Origin: Deltaproteobacteria bacterium
Lineage (GTDB): Bacteria > Desulfobacterota > Desulfobacteria > Desulfobacterales > Desulfosarcinaceae
Direction: 5' to 3'
DNA: 64,000 bases
Assembly: GCA_021824175.1 (NCBI GenBank)
Contig: JAKALP010000003.1
Coordinates: 124,001 to 188,000, forward strand
Shown here: piece by piece, positions 10,141 to 18,653 of the stretch
How positions within the stretch are numbered: the first letter of the stretch is position 1
How the letters are laid out: each line of letters opens with the position of its first letter
Made by a program: the position numbers and the translations under genes
Notes under the pieces: model-generated
Told to the model about the DNA's origin: nothing
Databases searched by the model: none
What the model saw: only the letters and a program-made list of their open reading frames with translations

Positions 10141-11662
10141 GTTGCGGGCCGCCTTGTGAGAGATTGGTCTGGGCGGTCCAGCCGCCGCCTAAAGACTTGT
10201 AGAGCTTCACCAGGTTGGTGGTGACGGCGCCCTCGCTCAGGGCCAATTGATCTTCGTAGTTGAGCATCGATTGCTGAGCAATGAGCACCACACTGAAATC
10301 CACCAGTCCGGCCTGGTATTGATTGCGCGCCAGCTTGAAGGCCATGGACGCAGCCTGGGTGGCCGTCACCAATTGGTCCCGGCGCTCCTGTTCCCGGGCA
10401 TAGGCCGCCAGGGCGCTTTCAGCCTCACCCAAGGCGCTCAGCACCGTGGATTTGTAGAATTTGAGCGCCTGCTCCTGGCGGGCGTTTTGGACCTCGATAT
10501 TCTGAAACACCGCCCCACCACGGAAGATGGCCCAACTGACGCTGGGGCCATAGCGATAGGTCAGATTGCCGCTATCGAGCAAATTGTTGCTCGCGTTGCC
10601 GATATTCTGCAGATTTTGGGCTTCATAACCGATGGTCCCAACCAGGCTGAGTTTGGGATAGAGATCAGCTTTGGCCACACCGATGAGGGCGGTCTGGGCC
10701 GCCAATTGGCGCTCAGCCCGACGTACGTCCGGCCGATTTCGCAGCGTTTCGGCTGGAACCCCAACGGCGACGCTGGCGGGCGGCACCGGGATGGGAGCTT
10801 TGGCGCTCAATTGGGCGTGCACAGTGCCTGGCGTCAGCCCCAAAAGCACATCCAGGCTGTTCATGGAAGCCACCAGCCGGGCTTGCAAGGCGGGAATCTG
10901 GGCTCGCGTTCCAGCCAGAGCGTAGCTGGCGCCCTGCACGGCAAGCTCGTCGGTCAATCCGGCCTTGAATCGGGATTGGGTCAGCAGGTAGGTTTCCTGC
11001 TGGGCTTTGACGTTGGCTTCGGCCACCTCAACACGCTTCTGCAGGGTACGCACGTCCACATAGGTGAGCGCCGCCTCGGCCAGCAAGCTCACCAACACGT
11101 TATTGAGATCTTCCTGGGTGGCTGCCAAATCCGCATCAGCGGCCTCTACTGAGCGGCGGACGCCGCCAAACAAATCGATCTCCCAGGCAGCGTCCACACC
11201 AACGTTGTACATCTGATACTCTTTGCCTTGAGCGGTGGGGACAGTGCTTTCACTGGAGCGGTTGGTGGCGTAGTTCCCACTGGCATCCACAGCCGGATAA
11301 TAACCGGCTTGGCTGATACCCCGGCGAGCGCGCGCTTCACGCACCCGGGCCTGGGCGCCTTGCAAATCCAGGTTGCCGGACATGGCGCGGGTCATCAGCT
11401 CGGAGAGCACTGGGTCGTTGAGGGTCGTCCACCAGCGAGCCAGAGCTTCGGTGGACATGGCGGTGGCGCTCAAACCATTATCCAGTTTGGAATGCCAGGC
11501 TTTGGGCTGCTCGACTTCCGGTTTCACATAATCAGGTCCCACGGCCGGGCAGCCACAAAGAGCGATCGCAGCCAAAATGAAGAATTTTTGGACGATACCT
11601 TTAAGGAAGTCAGGCCAGGAAAAGTTCACGCCGCAATGGGTTGGGTTCATCCACTCCTCCAT
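10112..11662 (-). CDS. TolC/NodT-family outer-membrane efflux lipoprotein
   Basis: 516-residue outer-membrane channel of the NodT type. The N-terminal hydrophobic stretch FFILAAIALCGC is a lipobox with the lipidated Cys followed by PAVGPDYVKPE, the usual start of mature NodT-family proteins. Two OEP repeats follow, with the typical RPDVRRAERQLAAQTA in the second half. First gene of the exporter operon, so it sits just downstream of the regulatory region; it overlaps the fusion-protein gene. The most upstream start (11662) gives a 27-residue N-region before the hydrophobic core; the ATG four codons later is equally possible. Confidence 0.93.
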   Translation of the reverse strand: MEEWMNPTHCGVNFSWPDFLKGIVQKFFILAAIALCGCPAVGPDYVKPEVEQPKAWHSKLDNGLSATAMSTEALARWWTTLNDPVLSELMTRAMSGNLDLQGAQARVREARARRGISQAGYYPAVDASGNYATNRSSESTVPTAQGKEYQMYNVGVDAAWEIDLFGGVRRSVEAADADLAATQEDLNNVLVSLLAEAALTYVDVRTLQKRVEVAEANVKAQQETYLLTQSRFKAGLTDELAVQGASYALAGTRAQIPALQARLVASMNSLDVLLGLTPGTVHAQLSAKAPIPVPPASVAVGVPAETLRNRPDVRRAERQLAAQTALIGVAKADLYPKLSLVGTIGYEAQNLQNIGNASNNLLDSGNLTYRYGPSVSWAIFRGGAVFQNIEVQNARQEQALKFYKSTVLSALGEAESALAAYAREQERRDQLVTATQAASMAFKLARNQYQAGLVDFSVVLIAQQSMLNYEDQLALSEGAVTTNLVKLYKSLGGGWTAQTNLSQGGPQHGNNPKQKK

Positions 11663-11674
11663 TTTTACTGGGCA

Positions 11675-12004
11675 TTAAATGGGTCTGTGCCGCGGGGGGT
11701 CATCCCAAAACAACATCCTCAACTGTTTGCCTGTAAACCGATTTCTGAATTGGATGCCCACCCGATTTTCGATGTTGGGGGCGATCCGGAATGGTCTGTA
11801 AAGAAAAGATAATCTGATCTTGCGACGTACCTGTCGCAGGTTTTCCTTCAGATTGGCCGAAAACTTAGTAAAAGCCGCCACGTGGTCGGGGTCGGGGGCC
11901 TCGGCGGTACCATCGAGCAATACCTCCAGGCGGCCGAAATCCGACGCCATCTCGCCGATCCAAAGTATTCCTTCTTTTCTAAATTGGGCGCCGCAAATTT
12001 CCAT
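11675..12004 (-). CDS. Uncharacterised 109-residue protein
   Basis: I do not recognise this family. The start at ATG 12004 is supported by AGGAG eight bases upstream; a longer frame to 12058 exists but lacks such a site. The protein begins MEICGAQFRKEGILWIG, has a mixed alpha/beta look with an Arg/Lys-rich middle (ENLRQVRRKIRL) and ends FWDDPPRHRPI. No signal peptide or membrane segment. It lies 12 bases upstream of the TolC-like gene on the same strand and may be its operon leader gene. Composition resembles real coding sequence of the neighbourhood. Confidence 0.55.
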   Translation of the reverse strand: MEICGAQFRKEGILWIGEMASDFGRLEVLLDGTAEAPDPDHVAAFTKFSANLKENLRQVRRKIRLSFLYRPFRIAPNIENRVGIQFRNRFTGKQLRMLFWDDPPRHRPI

Positions 12005-12522
12005 GAAATCGCTCCTAATCTGCCGGCCCTTGGCATTGGGTGTGTGCTCCAAGGACATTTAGTCCACATCGAATAGTGTCCCTGGTAACTTGCTTCCCAA
12101 CGTCGCCGGTATCCGTACATAATGGGGAAGGATTCTGTCAACCTTTTGATAGTCCATCCAGAATACTTGCGGCTTGCCTGAACGCCATTGTCAAGCCCGC
12201 TTTTACCTCCACCACATCCAACATTATGAAATCATAGGTTAATATAACCTATTAATAATTAACAATTAAGTTAATTTACAGTCCTATTAATTGTAACATT
12301 TACTACGAATCTTTTCGGGTTTGCAATTAGGTCAACTACCAAATCAACCATTCTAAAACCCTAAATTTCAACCAGAATCAATTGCCATGACCGCCCAAAA
12401 CCCTGATTGTCAAAGGCTGTTTGCATAGCAGGTTAGAGTCGCTAACTTGGATTGAATTAAGATGGTGGGCGGCGGCGGGGATGCCTCAGGAGCAGTTTGG
12501 CTATCGATTGCTCACGGGGGAT
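12005..12522. other. Intergenic region upstream of the exporter operon
   Basis: About 520 bases with no credible gene. The part near 12230-12310 is strongly AT-rich and contains a perfect palindrome (separate entry) and a TTGTAACATT word. It separates the exporter operon from the downstream end of the TetR gene array and most likely carries the promoter and operator of the minus-strand operon. Confidence 0.5.
12234..12252. promoter_or_regulatory. Perfect palindrome, candidate TetR-type operator
   Basis: ATAGGTTA and TAACCTAT, separated by three bases, form a perfect 8-bp-arm inverted repeat in the AT-rich region upstream of the small gene and exporter operon and beside four TetR-family regulators. 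Size and symmetry fit a dimeric TetR operator. Binding is inference. Confidence 0.4.
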
Positions 12523-13194
12523 TTACTTTTTCTTTCGGGCTGAGATACCGCGTCTATTCTTGCTTTCAAATTGGCCCGCCAACAGCGATCGGTCGATCAT
12601 GCAGGCTTGTTCAATGACCGCTTCCGTATCGCGCCCCCCAAGTATGGCGCAGTAGACCAGGGCCCCATTGGTAAAAACGATTAACTCGGCAATTTTGGCC
12701 GCAACGTCGGGTAGCTCAATGTAACCCAACTTCTCCTGCTCAATCAACTGGGCCTCAACGGCTTGAATCAACCGGCCGTGGGAGCACGATGGGTCATTGG
12801 TTTGGATGCGGATGGCTTCAAAGGGATTGTCGATCAAAAACCGACGCATGGGCTCAAATCTGGCCAGATCGGTCATAAAGCGCCGGTGGGTTTCCAAGAT
12901 GTGGTCCACGCCGGTTCCAGGCGCTGATTTTATAGCCTTTTCAAAGGTCGGCTTGGTATACGACCACAAGATTTCATCGACCAGCTTTTCACGGCTGCCC
13001 ACCCACCGGTACAGCGTGACCCGACTGACACCCACGGCGTGCGCCAATTCGCCGATGGAGATGTGTTTGCACTGGGCCCACATCCTGCGAGCCACCTTAA
13101 ACGCCTCCATGGGAGTCGGTTGGGGCTCTTCAACAGCCGAAAGGGCCTTCATCAGGGGGGTATCTTTCAGCAACGGCCGATCCAAATGGCACAC
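12523..13194 (-). CDS. TetR-family regulator, QsdR-like (paralog 1 of 4)
   Basis: DNA-binding one-component repressor-type protein. The N-terminal helix-turn-helix contains ISIGELAHAVGVSRVTLYRW, followed by VGSREKLVDEILWS. The C-terminal ligand domain resembles that of the QsdR group (MRRFLIDNPFEAIRIQ; VFTNGALVYCAILGGRD). Three start codons are possible: TTG 13239, GTG 13194 and ATG 13152. I chose GTG 13194 because it gives nearly the same distance to the conserved region as in the paralogs. At DNA level the region still aligns with the paralog start (GGAGTGTGCC) but in a shifted frame, so this copy's N-terminus has been remodelled by an indel. Most diverged copy together with the fourth. Last gene of the array, nearest the exporter. 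Confidence 0.85.
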   Translation of the reverse strand: MCHLDRPLLKDTPLMKALSAVEEPQPTPMEAFKVARRMWAQCKHISIGELAHAVGVSRVTLYRWVGSREKLVDEILWSYTKPTFEKAIKSAPGTGVDHILETHRRFMTDLARFEPMRRFLIDNPFEAIRIQTNDPSCSHGRLIQAVEAQLIEQEKLGYIELPDVAAKIAELIVFTNGALVYCAILGGRDTEAVIEQACMIDRSLLAGQFESKNRRGISARKKK

Positions 13195-13298
13195 TCCAGA
13201 CTCAGGCAGAGATCGAGGTCCATGGAACTTCAAGCCCAAAGCTCGAGCAGCGTCGATTGGCGAAGGTCATAATAGTTCAGGATCCCACGATTTGAACG

Positions 13299-13982
13299 TC
13301 AAGGGTGGTGTTTGCTTTTGGTGCTCCGACCTGTTTTGATTTTCTCGGAAAGCTCGCCTTTCAGCAACAGTTCGCTGATAATGCAGGCCTGGTCAATGGC
13401 CGGGAGGGGATCGCGTCCGCCCACCAGCGCGCTGTACAATAAGGCCCCATTGGTGAAGGTGATCATCTCCGCCAGGCGCGCAACGGGCAAGGATACTTCC
13501 AAATGCCCCCCGGACACCTGCTGTCTCAGATGGTTGGCGCTGGCGGCAATGATCCGGCCATGGGCACTGTTGGGATCGTTGATTTGAATACGGATGGCTG
13601 CGGTCGGGTTTTCATAGACAAAACGCCGCATGGGTTCAAAGGTGCCCAAAGCGGTCATGAAACGGCGATGGACTTCTACGATATGCTCCACGCCGTTGCC
13701 TGGCGTGTCTCGAATGGCGTTTTCAAAGGTGGGTTTGGCAAAGGACCACAAAACTTCTTCGATCAGGCGATCTTTACTGCCCACCCAGCGATATAAAGTC
13801 ACCCGGCTGACCCCCACGGCATTGGCCAAATCATTAATGCTGATCCTCTTACTCTCCAGCCACAATTTGCGGGCCAATTTAAAAACCTCCAGCGGTGTCG
13901 CCTGAGGGCGATTCGCATTGGCCAAGGCCTTTGCCAGGGGGATTCCTTTATCTATTCTTTCATTCAACGCCGCACACTCCAT
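13299..13982 (-). CDS. TetR-family regulator, QsdR-like (paralog 2 of 4)
   Basis: 227 residues. HTH is ISINDLANAVGVSRVTLYRW (about residues 47-66). It is very similar along its whole length to the next upstream copy, including the N-terminal MECAAL and KALANANRPQATPLEVFKL, which points to a recent tandem duplication. The C-terminal half carries FEPMRRFVYENPTAAIRIQ and FTNGALLYSALVGGRDP, as expected for the QsdR-type effector domain. The tail is basic (KIKTGRSTKSKHHP). Start ATG 13982 is supported by the paralog. Confidence 0.9.
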   Translation of the reverse strand: MECAALNERIDKGIPLAKALANANRPQATPLEVFKLARKLWLESKRISINDLANAVGVSRVTLYRWVGSKDRLIEEVLWSFAKPTFENAIRDTPGNGVEHIVEVHRRFMTALGTFEPMRRFVYENPTAAIRIQINDPNSAHGRIIAASANHLRQQVSGGHLEVSLPVARLAEMITFTNGALLYSALVGGRDPLPAIDQACIISELLLKGELSEKIKTGRSTKSKHHP

Positions 13983-14272
13983 GCCCTTTTAAAAACCTAA
14001 AAGGATTATGTAATTTTGCGTTACCATAGAGGCAATGGTTACAGATGTCAATTATTGTCTCAAGGGTTGCGTCTATCCCGAAAAATTCCAACTCAATCAT
14101 ACATCGCTATCAAGCAGCCCATTTTTCCCAACACCCATTCGGCCTGGCGCCCGGCCAATAGCCCAACAGGTGGCTGACCAAAAGAGCCGCATCTTTTGGT
14201 GCTGCCCCTGCATAGGCAGGCGCGATAGTTTGGATGGGGGGGCATGGTTTGGAAAAGCGGAGTGTTAGCCGA

Positions 14273-14959
14273 TCAATCGTTGGGCTTCTTTTTGCTGCTT
14301 CGGACGGCTGCCGGAGCAAGCTCCTGGAACTCGCCTTGCAACAGCAACCGAGTGATAATACATGCCTGCTCGATAGCCGGACGCGGGTCGCGGCCACCCA
14401 CCAGTGCGCTGTAGAGCAAGGCCCCATTGGTGAAAATAATCATCTCCGCCATGCGCGCGGCCGGCATGGGCAGCCGCAAATGACCGGCCGAAGCCTGTTG
14501 GATCAAATGTTTGGTCAGGAGATCAATAATACGACTATGGGCGCTTTGGGCGTCTTTGGTTTGAATTCGGACAGCTACCGTAGGGTTTTCGTGGACAAAG
14601 CGCCGCATGGGCTCGAAGGTCGCCAGATCGTTGAGGAAGCGGCGTTGCACCCCCACAAAATGCTCCACACCATTGCCCGGCGTTTCCTTGACGGCATTTT
14701 CGTACGTCGGTTTGGCAAAGGACCAAAGAATCTCTTCGATCAAATGCTCCTTGCTGCCCACCCATCGGTAGAGGGTCACGCGGCTGACCCCGACCTCATT
14801 GGCCAGATCGCCGATACTGATGCGTTTGCTCTCCAGCCACTTCTTGCGGGCCAGCTTAAATACTTCCAGCGGTGTTGCCTGGGGACGATTCGCATTGGCC
14901 AAAGCCTTGGCCAACGGCATCCCTCTTTCTGATCGTTCGCTCAATGCTGCACACTCCAT
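14273..14959 (-). CDS. TetR-family regulator, QsdR-like (paralog 3 of 4)
   Basis: 228 residues. HTH is ISIGDLANEVGVSRVTLYRW. Start taken at ATG 14959 so that the protein begins MECAAL like paralog 2; a GTG two codons upstream (14965) is possible. Nearly the same residues as paralog 2 through the HTH and linker (KALANANRPQATPLEVFKL), with more divergence in the effector domain (AHSRIIDLLTKHLIQQASAG), as expected if DNA target is shared and ligand differs. The tail is basic (AVRSSKKKPND). Confidence 0.9.
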   Translation of the reverse strand: MECAALSERSERGMPLAKALANANRPQATPLEVFKLARKKWLESKRISIGDLANEVGVSRVTLYRWVGSKEHLIEEILWSFAKPTYENAVKETPGNGVEHFVGVQRRFLNDLATFEPMRRFVHENPTVAVRIQTKDAQSAHSRIIDLLTKHLIQQASAGHLRLPMPAARMAEMIIFTNGALLYSALVGGRDPRPAIEQACIITRLLLQGEFQELAPAAVRSSKKKPND

Positions 14960-15066
14960 TTCCACTCAAAATGGTTAATTATTAAAAGTGCTCTGGGGTT
15001 GCTAAAAGGAAGTATCAACCTGCCAATTTGATACATGGATGTCAACAGCTAAATGAGAAGACATAT

Positions 15067-15076
15067 GTGTAACATT
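15067..15076. promoter_or_regulatory. Possible shared regulatory word GTGTAACATT
   Basis: TGTAACA occurs in three intergenic regions of the TetR block: TTGTAACATT at 12291, GTGTAACATT here, and TGTAACACCC at 15961. It may be a half-site recognised by the near-identical HTH domains. This is a weak, by-eye signal. Confidence 0.2.
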
Positions 15077-15170
15077 ATGGATCTTTGCAATTACTCCGAA
15101 CGCGCTTGGGGGGAGGGGGGGAATCTGTAAAAAAACGCCGCGATCCGCGATAGGTCCAGTCCTTTTCGAG

Positions 15171-15869
15171 TTAAAGGGTTTGGTCAGCCATGCTGGCGTG
15201 GAGATGTTCGGGCGCCAGCTCCTCGGGTAGCGTTAGGTCAGGTGCATCCGCCAATTCTCCTTGCAACAACATCCGGGTCATGACGCCGCCCAAGTGGATG
15301 GCGGTAGAGACGGACCGTTTGCCCAAAATGGCACTATAAAGCAGGGCCGCATGGGTGCAGGTCATCATTTCAGCCAATTCATGAGCCGGCTTCGTAAGGG
15401 TGATGTTTCCCCGCAAAGCTTCCTGGGTGATGAGCTTGGCCTTGAAGGTGATGATGCGACCATGGCAGCTTTCGGGATTGTTGGTCTGGATACGCACGGC
15501 AAAAATCGGATTATCCAGGATAAAGCGTTGCATGGGCTCAAAATTGGCCATGTAGGTCATAAATCGTTGACATACTCCGACCACATAGTCCGCGCCGCTG
15601 CCATGGACCTCCTGGCAGGACTTTTCCAGGGTCGGCTTGGCAAATGACCATAGAATCTCATCGATCAGTCGATCTTTGCTGCCGATCCAACGGTAGAGGG
15701 TCACCCGGCTGACCCCCACGGCACTGGCCAGCTCGCCGATACAAATCCGCTTGCTTTCCAGCCAGAATCGGCGCGCCAATTTGAACACGCCCAAAGGGGT
15801 GGCCTCGGGCCGGTCCGCACGGGTCAAGGCAATGGCCAATGGAATATCTTTTTGTGAATCTGTCTTCAT
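15171..15869 (-). CDS. TetR-family regulator, QsdR-like (paralog 4 of 4)
   Basis: 232 residues from ATG 15869, chosen because AGGGGAG lies just upstream; a longer frame to 15938 has no such site. HTH is ICIGELASAVGVSRVTLYRW, preceded by the family segment RADRPEATPLGVFKLARRFW. The effector domain is divergent (IPLAIAL N-terminus; GADYVVGVCQRFMTYMANFEPM; TCTHAALLYSAILGKR). It is first in the array and divergent from iorA, so it is a candidate regulator of the iorAB-lutABC operon as well as of its own group. Confidence 0.9.
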   Translation of the reverse strand: MKTDSQKDIPLAIALTRADRPEATPLGVFKLARRFWLESKRICIGELASAVGVSRVTLYRWIGSKDRLIDEILWSFAKPTLEKSCQEVHGSGADYVVGVCQRFMTYMANFEPMQRFILDNPIFAVRIQTNNPESCHGRIITFKAKLITQEALRGNITLTKPAHELAEMMTCTHAALLYSAILGKRSVSTAIHLGGVMTRMLLQGELADAPDLTLPEELAPEHLHASMADQTL

Positions 15870-16092
15870 GGATCTCCCCTTATTCATCGTGGTTGAAGCG
15901 GTTTTCAGAGTATTGCAACAAGAAACCCTTGCTGTCAACTATCTTGTCGATTCATAAATTTGTAACACCCTTCAAACGATTTTGAACCACGGCCACGACA
16001 ACCCAATTTTCCCTTGAGTATGACCGCCGGCGGCGATAGAACATCGGCCATGGGATCAACATGGCATTGGATTTCGAATCAAAGGAGCCGCA

Positions 16093-18030
16093 ATGTCTTA
16101 TTTACTTCAGGGAGAAAAAGGCGAAAGGCGTTTGTTCATGGGCAACGAGGCCATTGCCCGGGGCGCGCTGGAGGCGGGCATCGCGGTGGCCGCCGGCTAT
16201 CCGGGCACGCCTTCGTCGGAGATCATCGAAAACCTGGCCAAAGTCTCCCAGCAGCGCCAGCTCTACGTGGAGTGGTCAGTTAACGAAAAGGTGGCCCTGG
16301 AAGTGGCCACGGCCGCTTCCCTGGCCGGTTTGCGGGCGCTTTGCGTGATGAAGCAAAACGGCGTCAATGTGGCTTCGGATTTTCTTCTCCATCTGGCGGG
16401 CTCGGGTACTCGCGGCGGCTTGGTGCTGGTGCCGTGCGATGATCCGGGCGCGCTGTCCAGCGTCAATGAAGGCGAATCACGCCATTTCGCCCGCATGATC
16501 GAAATCCCGCTGCTGGAGCCGGGCAATTTCCAGGACGCCCGGGAGATGATTCCTTACGCCTTCGAGCTCTCCGAGCAGTTGCGCACCCTGGTGATGGTGC
16601 GCAGCGTCACCCGCCTTTCCCACGCCAGCGGCGGGGTGACCCTGGGCGAACTGCCCACCGGCCAACCCAAAGCCTTCTTCAAGCACGACGGCTTTATTCT
16701 GGACCCCCTGGCAGGCGCCGTGCTCAGCGCGCCGGTGGAGTACAAGCACGCCCTGCAACAGGAGAAGATCCGCAATGCCGCCGAGCGCTTCGAGGATTGC
16801 CCTTTTAACACTTACACCGGCCCGCCAAAGCCCGAAGTACTGATCTTCACCAGCAGCGCCTGCAATCTCTACAGCCTGGAAGCGGTGCGCCTGCTCCAGG
16901 CCGAGTCTCGGGTGGGCATTGTCAAAATGGGCACCACCTGGCCCCTGCCGCCGCGCTTCGTGGAGAAGTATTTGCGCCTGGCCGGCAAAATCCTCATCGT
17001 GGAAGAAGTACTTCCCTTCCTGGAAGAAAACGTCAAGATCCTGGCCGCGGAACTTGCACCCACCATCGGCGCCAAGATCTTCTTCGGCAAGCGCGACGGC
17101 ACCCTGCCGGCCACCGGCGAGATGAATCCCGACCGGGTCATCACCGGTCTGGCCAAGGTACTGGGCATCTCCTATGATCCCATGCCCGCGGCCTACGCCC
17201 AAAAGGCCGCTGCGGCCGTTGCCGGCGGCGCGCCCGACCGCGATCTGACCTTCTGTCCGGGCTGCCCCCACCGCGCCGCCTTCTGGACCATTCACAACGT
17301 GCTGCAGCTCGATCATCGCCAGGGTTTCGTGTGCGGCGACATCGGCTGCTACTCACTGGCCATGCGGCCCACCGGCTTCGAGACCCTTAAAACCCTGCAC
17401 TCCATGGGCTCGGGCACCGGCCTGGCCAGCGGTTTCGGCATGCTCAAGCCCTTTGGCATGGACCAGCCGGTGCTGGCCGTCAGCGGCGACTCCACCTTTT
17501 TCCACGCCGTGCTGCCGGCCCTGGCCAACGCGGCCCATCATCGCGCCAACATCACCCTGGTGGTGCTGGACAACGGCGGCACGGCCATGACCGGGTTCCA
17601 GCCCCATCCCGGCCTGGAAGTGGATGCCGCCGGCCACACGGTTCAATCCCTGGACATCACCCGCATCTGCCAGGCCATGGGCGCCGAGGTGCATACCTGC
17701 GATCCTTTTGACCTCGAAACTACCCAGACCATCCTGCTGGAGCTGCTGCAATCCAAACAGGGCCTTAAGGTGCTGATCCTCAAACAGCGCTGCGCCTTGA
17801 GCCCGGAACGCAAGGGCCGGCGCATGTACGAAATGCGCATCGACGCCGCCAAGTGCCGGGGAGAAAATTGCGGCTGCAACCGGCTGTGCACCCGCGTATT
17901 CAAATGTCCGGGCCTGGTGTGGGACAAAGCCCAGGGGGTTTCGCGCATCGATGAAGTGATCTGCGCGGGCTGCGGCGTGTGCGCCTCGCTTTGCCCGGCC
18001 GGAGCCATTCAGAAGGAGGCCGTCCAATGA
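16093..18030 (+). CDS. iorA: Indolepyruvate:ferredoxin oxidoreductase, alpha subunit
   Basis: 645-residue catalytic subunit that oxidatively decarboxylates aryl-pyruvates to aryl-acetyl-CoA with reduction of ferredoxin, in the cytoplasm. The N-terminal half is the pyrimidine-binding domain (GYPGTPSSEII, EWSVNEKVALEVA). The C-terminal half has the thiamine-diphosphate site (GDSTFFHA, then VLDNGGTAMTGFQPHPG). The end carries two [4Fe-4S] clusters in ferredoxin-like sequence (CRGENCGCNRLC and CAGCGVCASLCPAGAI). Start ATG follows AAAGGAG. The gene overlaps iorB by ATGA. Full length for the family. Confidence 0.97.
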   Translation: MSYLLQGEKGERRLFMGNEAIARGALEAGIAVAAGYPGTPSSEIIENLAKVSQQRQLYVEWSVNEKVALEVATAASLAGLRALCVMKQNGVNVASDFLLHLAGSGTRGGLVLVPCDDPGALSSVNEGESRHFARMIEIPLLEPGNFQDAREMIPYAFELSEQLRTLVMVRSVTRLSHASGGVTLGELPTGQPKAFFKHDGFILDPLAGAVLSAPVEYKHALQQEKIRNAAERFEDCPFNTYTGPPKPEVLIFTSSACNLYSLEAVRLLQAESRVGIVKMGTTWPLPPRFVEKYLRLAGKILIVEEVLPFLEENVKILAAELAPTIGAKIFFGKRDGTLPATGEMNPDRVITGLAKVLGISYDPMPAAYAQKAAAAVAGGAPDRDLTFCPGCPHRAAFWTIHNVLQLDHRQGFVCGDIGCYSLAMRPTGFETLKTLHSMGSGTGLASGFGMLKPFGMDQPVLAVSGDSTFFHAVLPALANAAHHRANITLVVLDNGGTAMTGFQPHPGLEVDAAGHTVQSLDITRICQAMGAEVHTCDPFDLETTQTILLELLQSKQGLKVLILKQRCALSPERKGRRMYEMRIDAAKCRGENCGCNRLCTRVFKCPGLVWDKAQGVSRIDEVICAGCGVCASLCPAGAIQKEAVQ

Positions 18031-18653
18031 ACCCAACCCGATCCATCCTGACGGCCGATCCGTACAACATCATCATCACCGGCGTAGGCGGCCAGGGCAA
18101 TGTGCTGGCCTCCCGGGTCCTGGGCAACATGCTCATCGCCCTGGGCCTGCACATCACCATCGGCGAAACCTTTGGCGCCTCCCAGCGCGGCGGCTCGGTC
18201 ATGAGCCACTTGCGGGTCTCCAGCCAACGCGATGTATCGCCCCAAATTCCCAGGGGCCAGGCCCATCTGGTGGTCTCCCTGGAACCCACCGAAGCCCTGC
18301 GCGTGCTCAAGGAGTACGGCAACGCCCAGGCCTTTGTGCTGTGCAACATGCGCCCCATCCACGCCATCAGCGTCATCAGCGGCGAAACCCAATACCCCGA
18401 AGCCGAACAACTCAAACAATGGGTGCGCGATCTCTCCCAGAAAGCCTGGTTTCTCAACGCCACCGACGCGGCTATGGCCATGGGCAACCCCATCTTCGGC
18501 AACATCATGCTGGTGGGGGCCCTCTCCGGCACCGGCCTGCTGCCCCTGGACCGCGAGCTCTTTGCCGCCGCCATCGGCCGCATGGTGCCCAAAGACAAGA
18601 TCGACCTCAACCTCACGGCCTTTGACAAGGGCCGGGAGATGGTCAAAGAATGA
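18027..18653 (+). CDS. iorB: Indolepyruvate:ferredoxin oxidoreductase, beta subunit
   Basis: 208-residue gamma-type 2-oxoacid oxidoreductase subunit. Begins MNPTRSILTADPYNIIITG with the family GVGGQGNVLASRVLG, then GETFGASQRGGSVMSHLR, which are typical of IorB. Start ATG 18027 overlaps the iorA stop by four bases; its own stop overlaps the next gene's ATG in the same way, so the first three genes are translationally coupled. Confidence 0.96.
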   Translation: MNPTRSILTADPYNIIITGVGGQGNVLASRVLGNMLIALGLHITIGETFGASQRGGSVMSHLRVSSQRDVSPQIPRGQAHLVVSLEPTEALRVLKEYGNAQAFVLCNMRPIHAISVISGETQYPEAEQLKQWVRDLSQKAWFLNATDAAMAMGNPIFGNIMLVGALSGTGLLPLDRELFAAAIGRMVPKDKIDLNLTAFDKGREMVKE

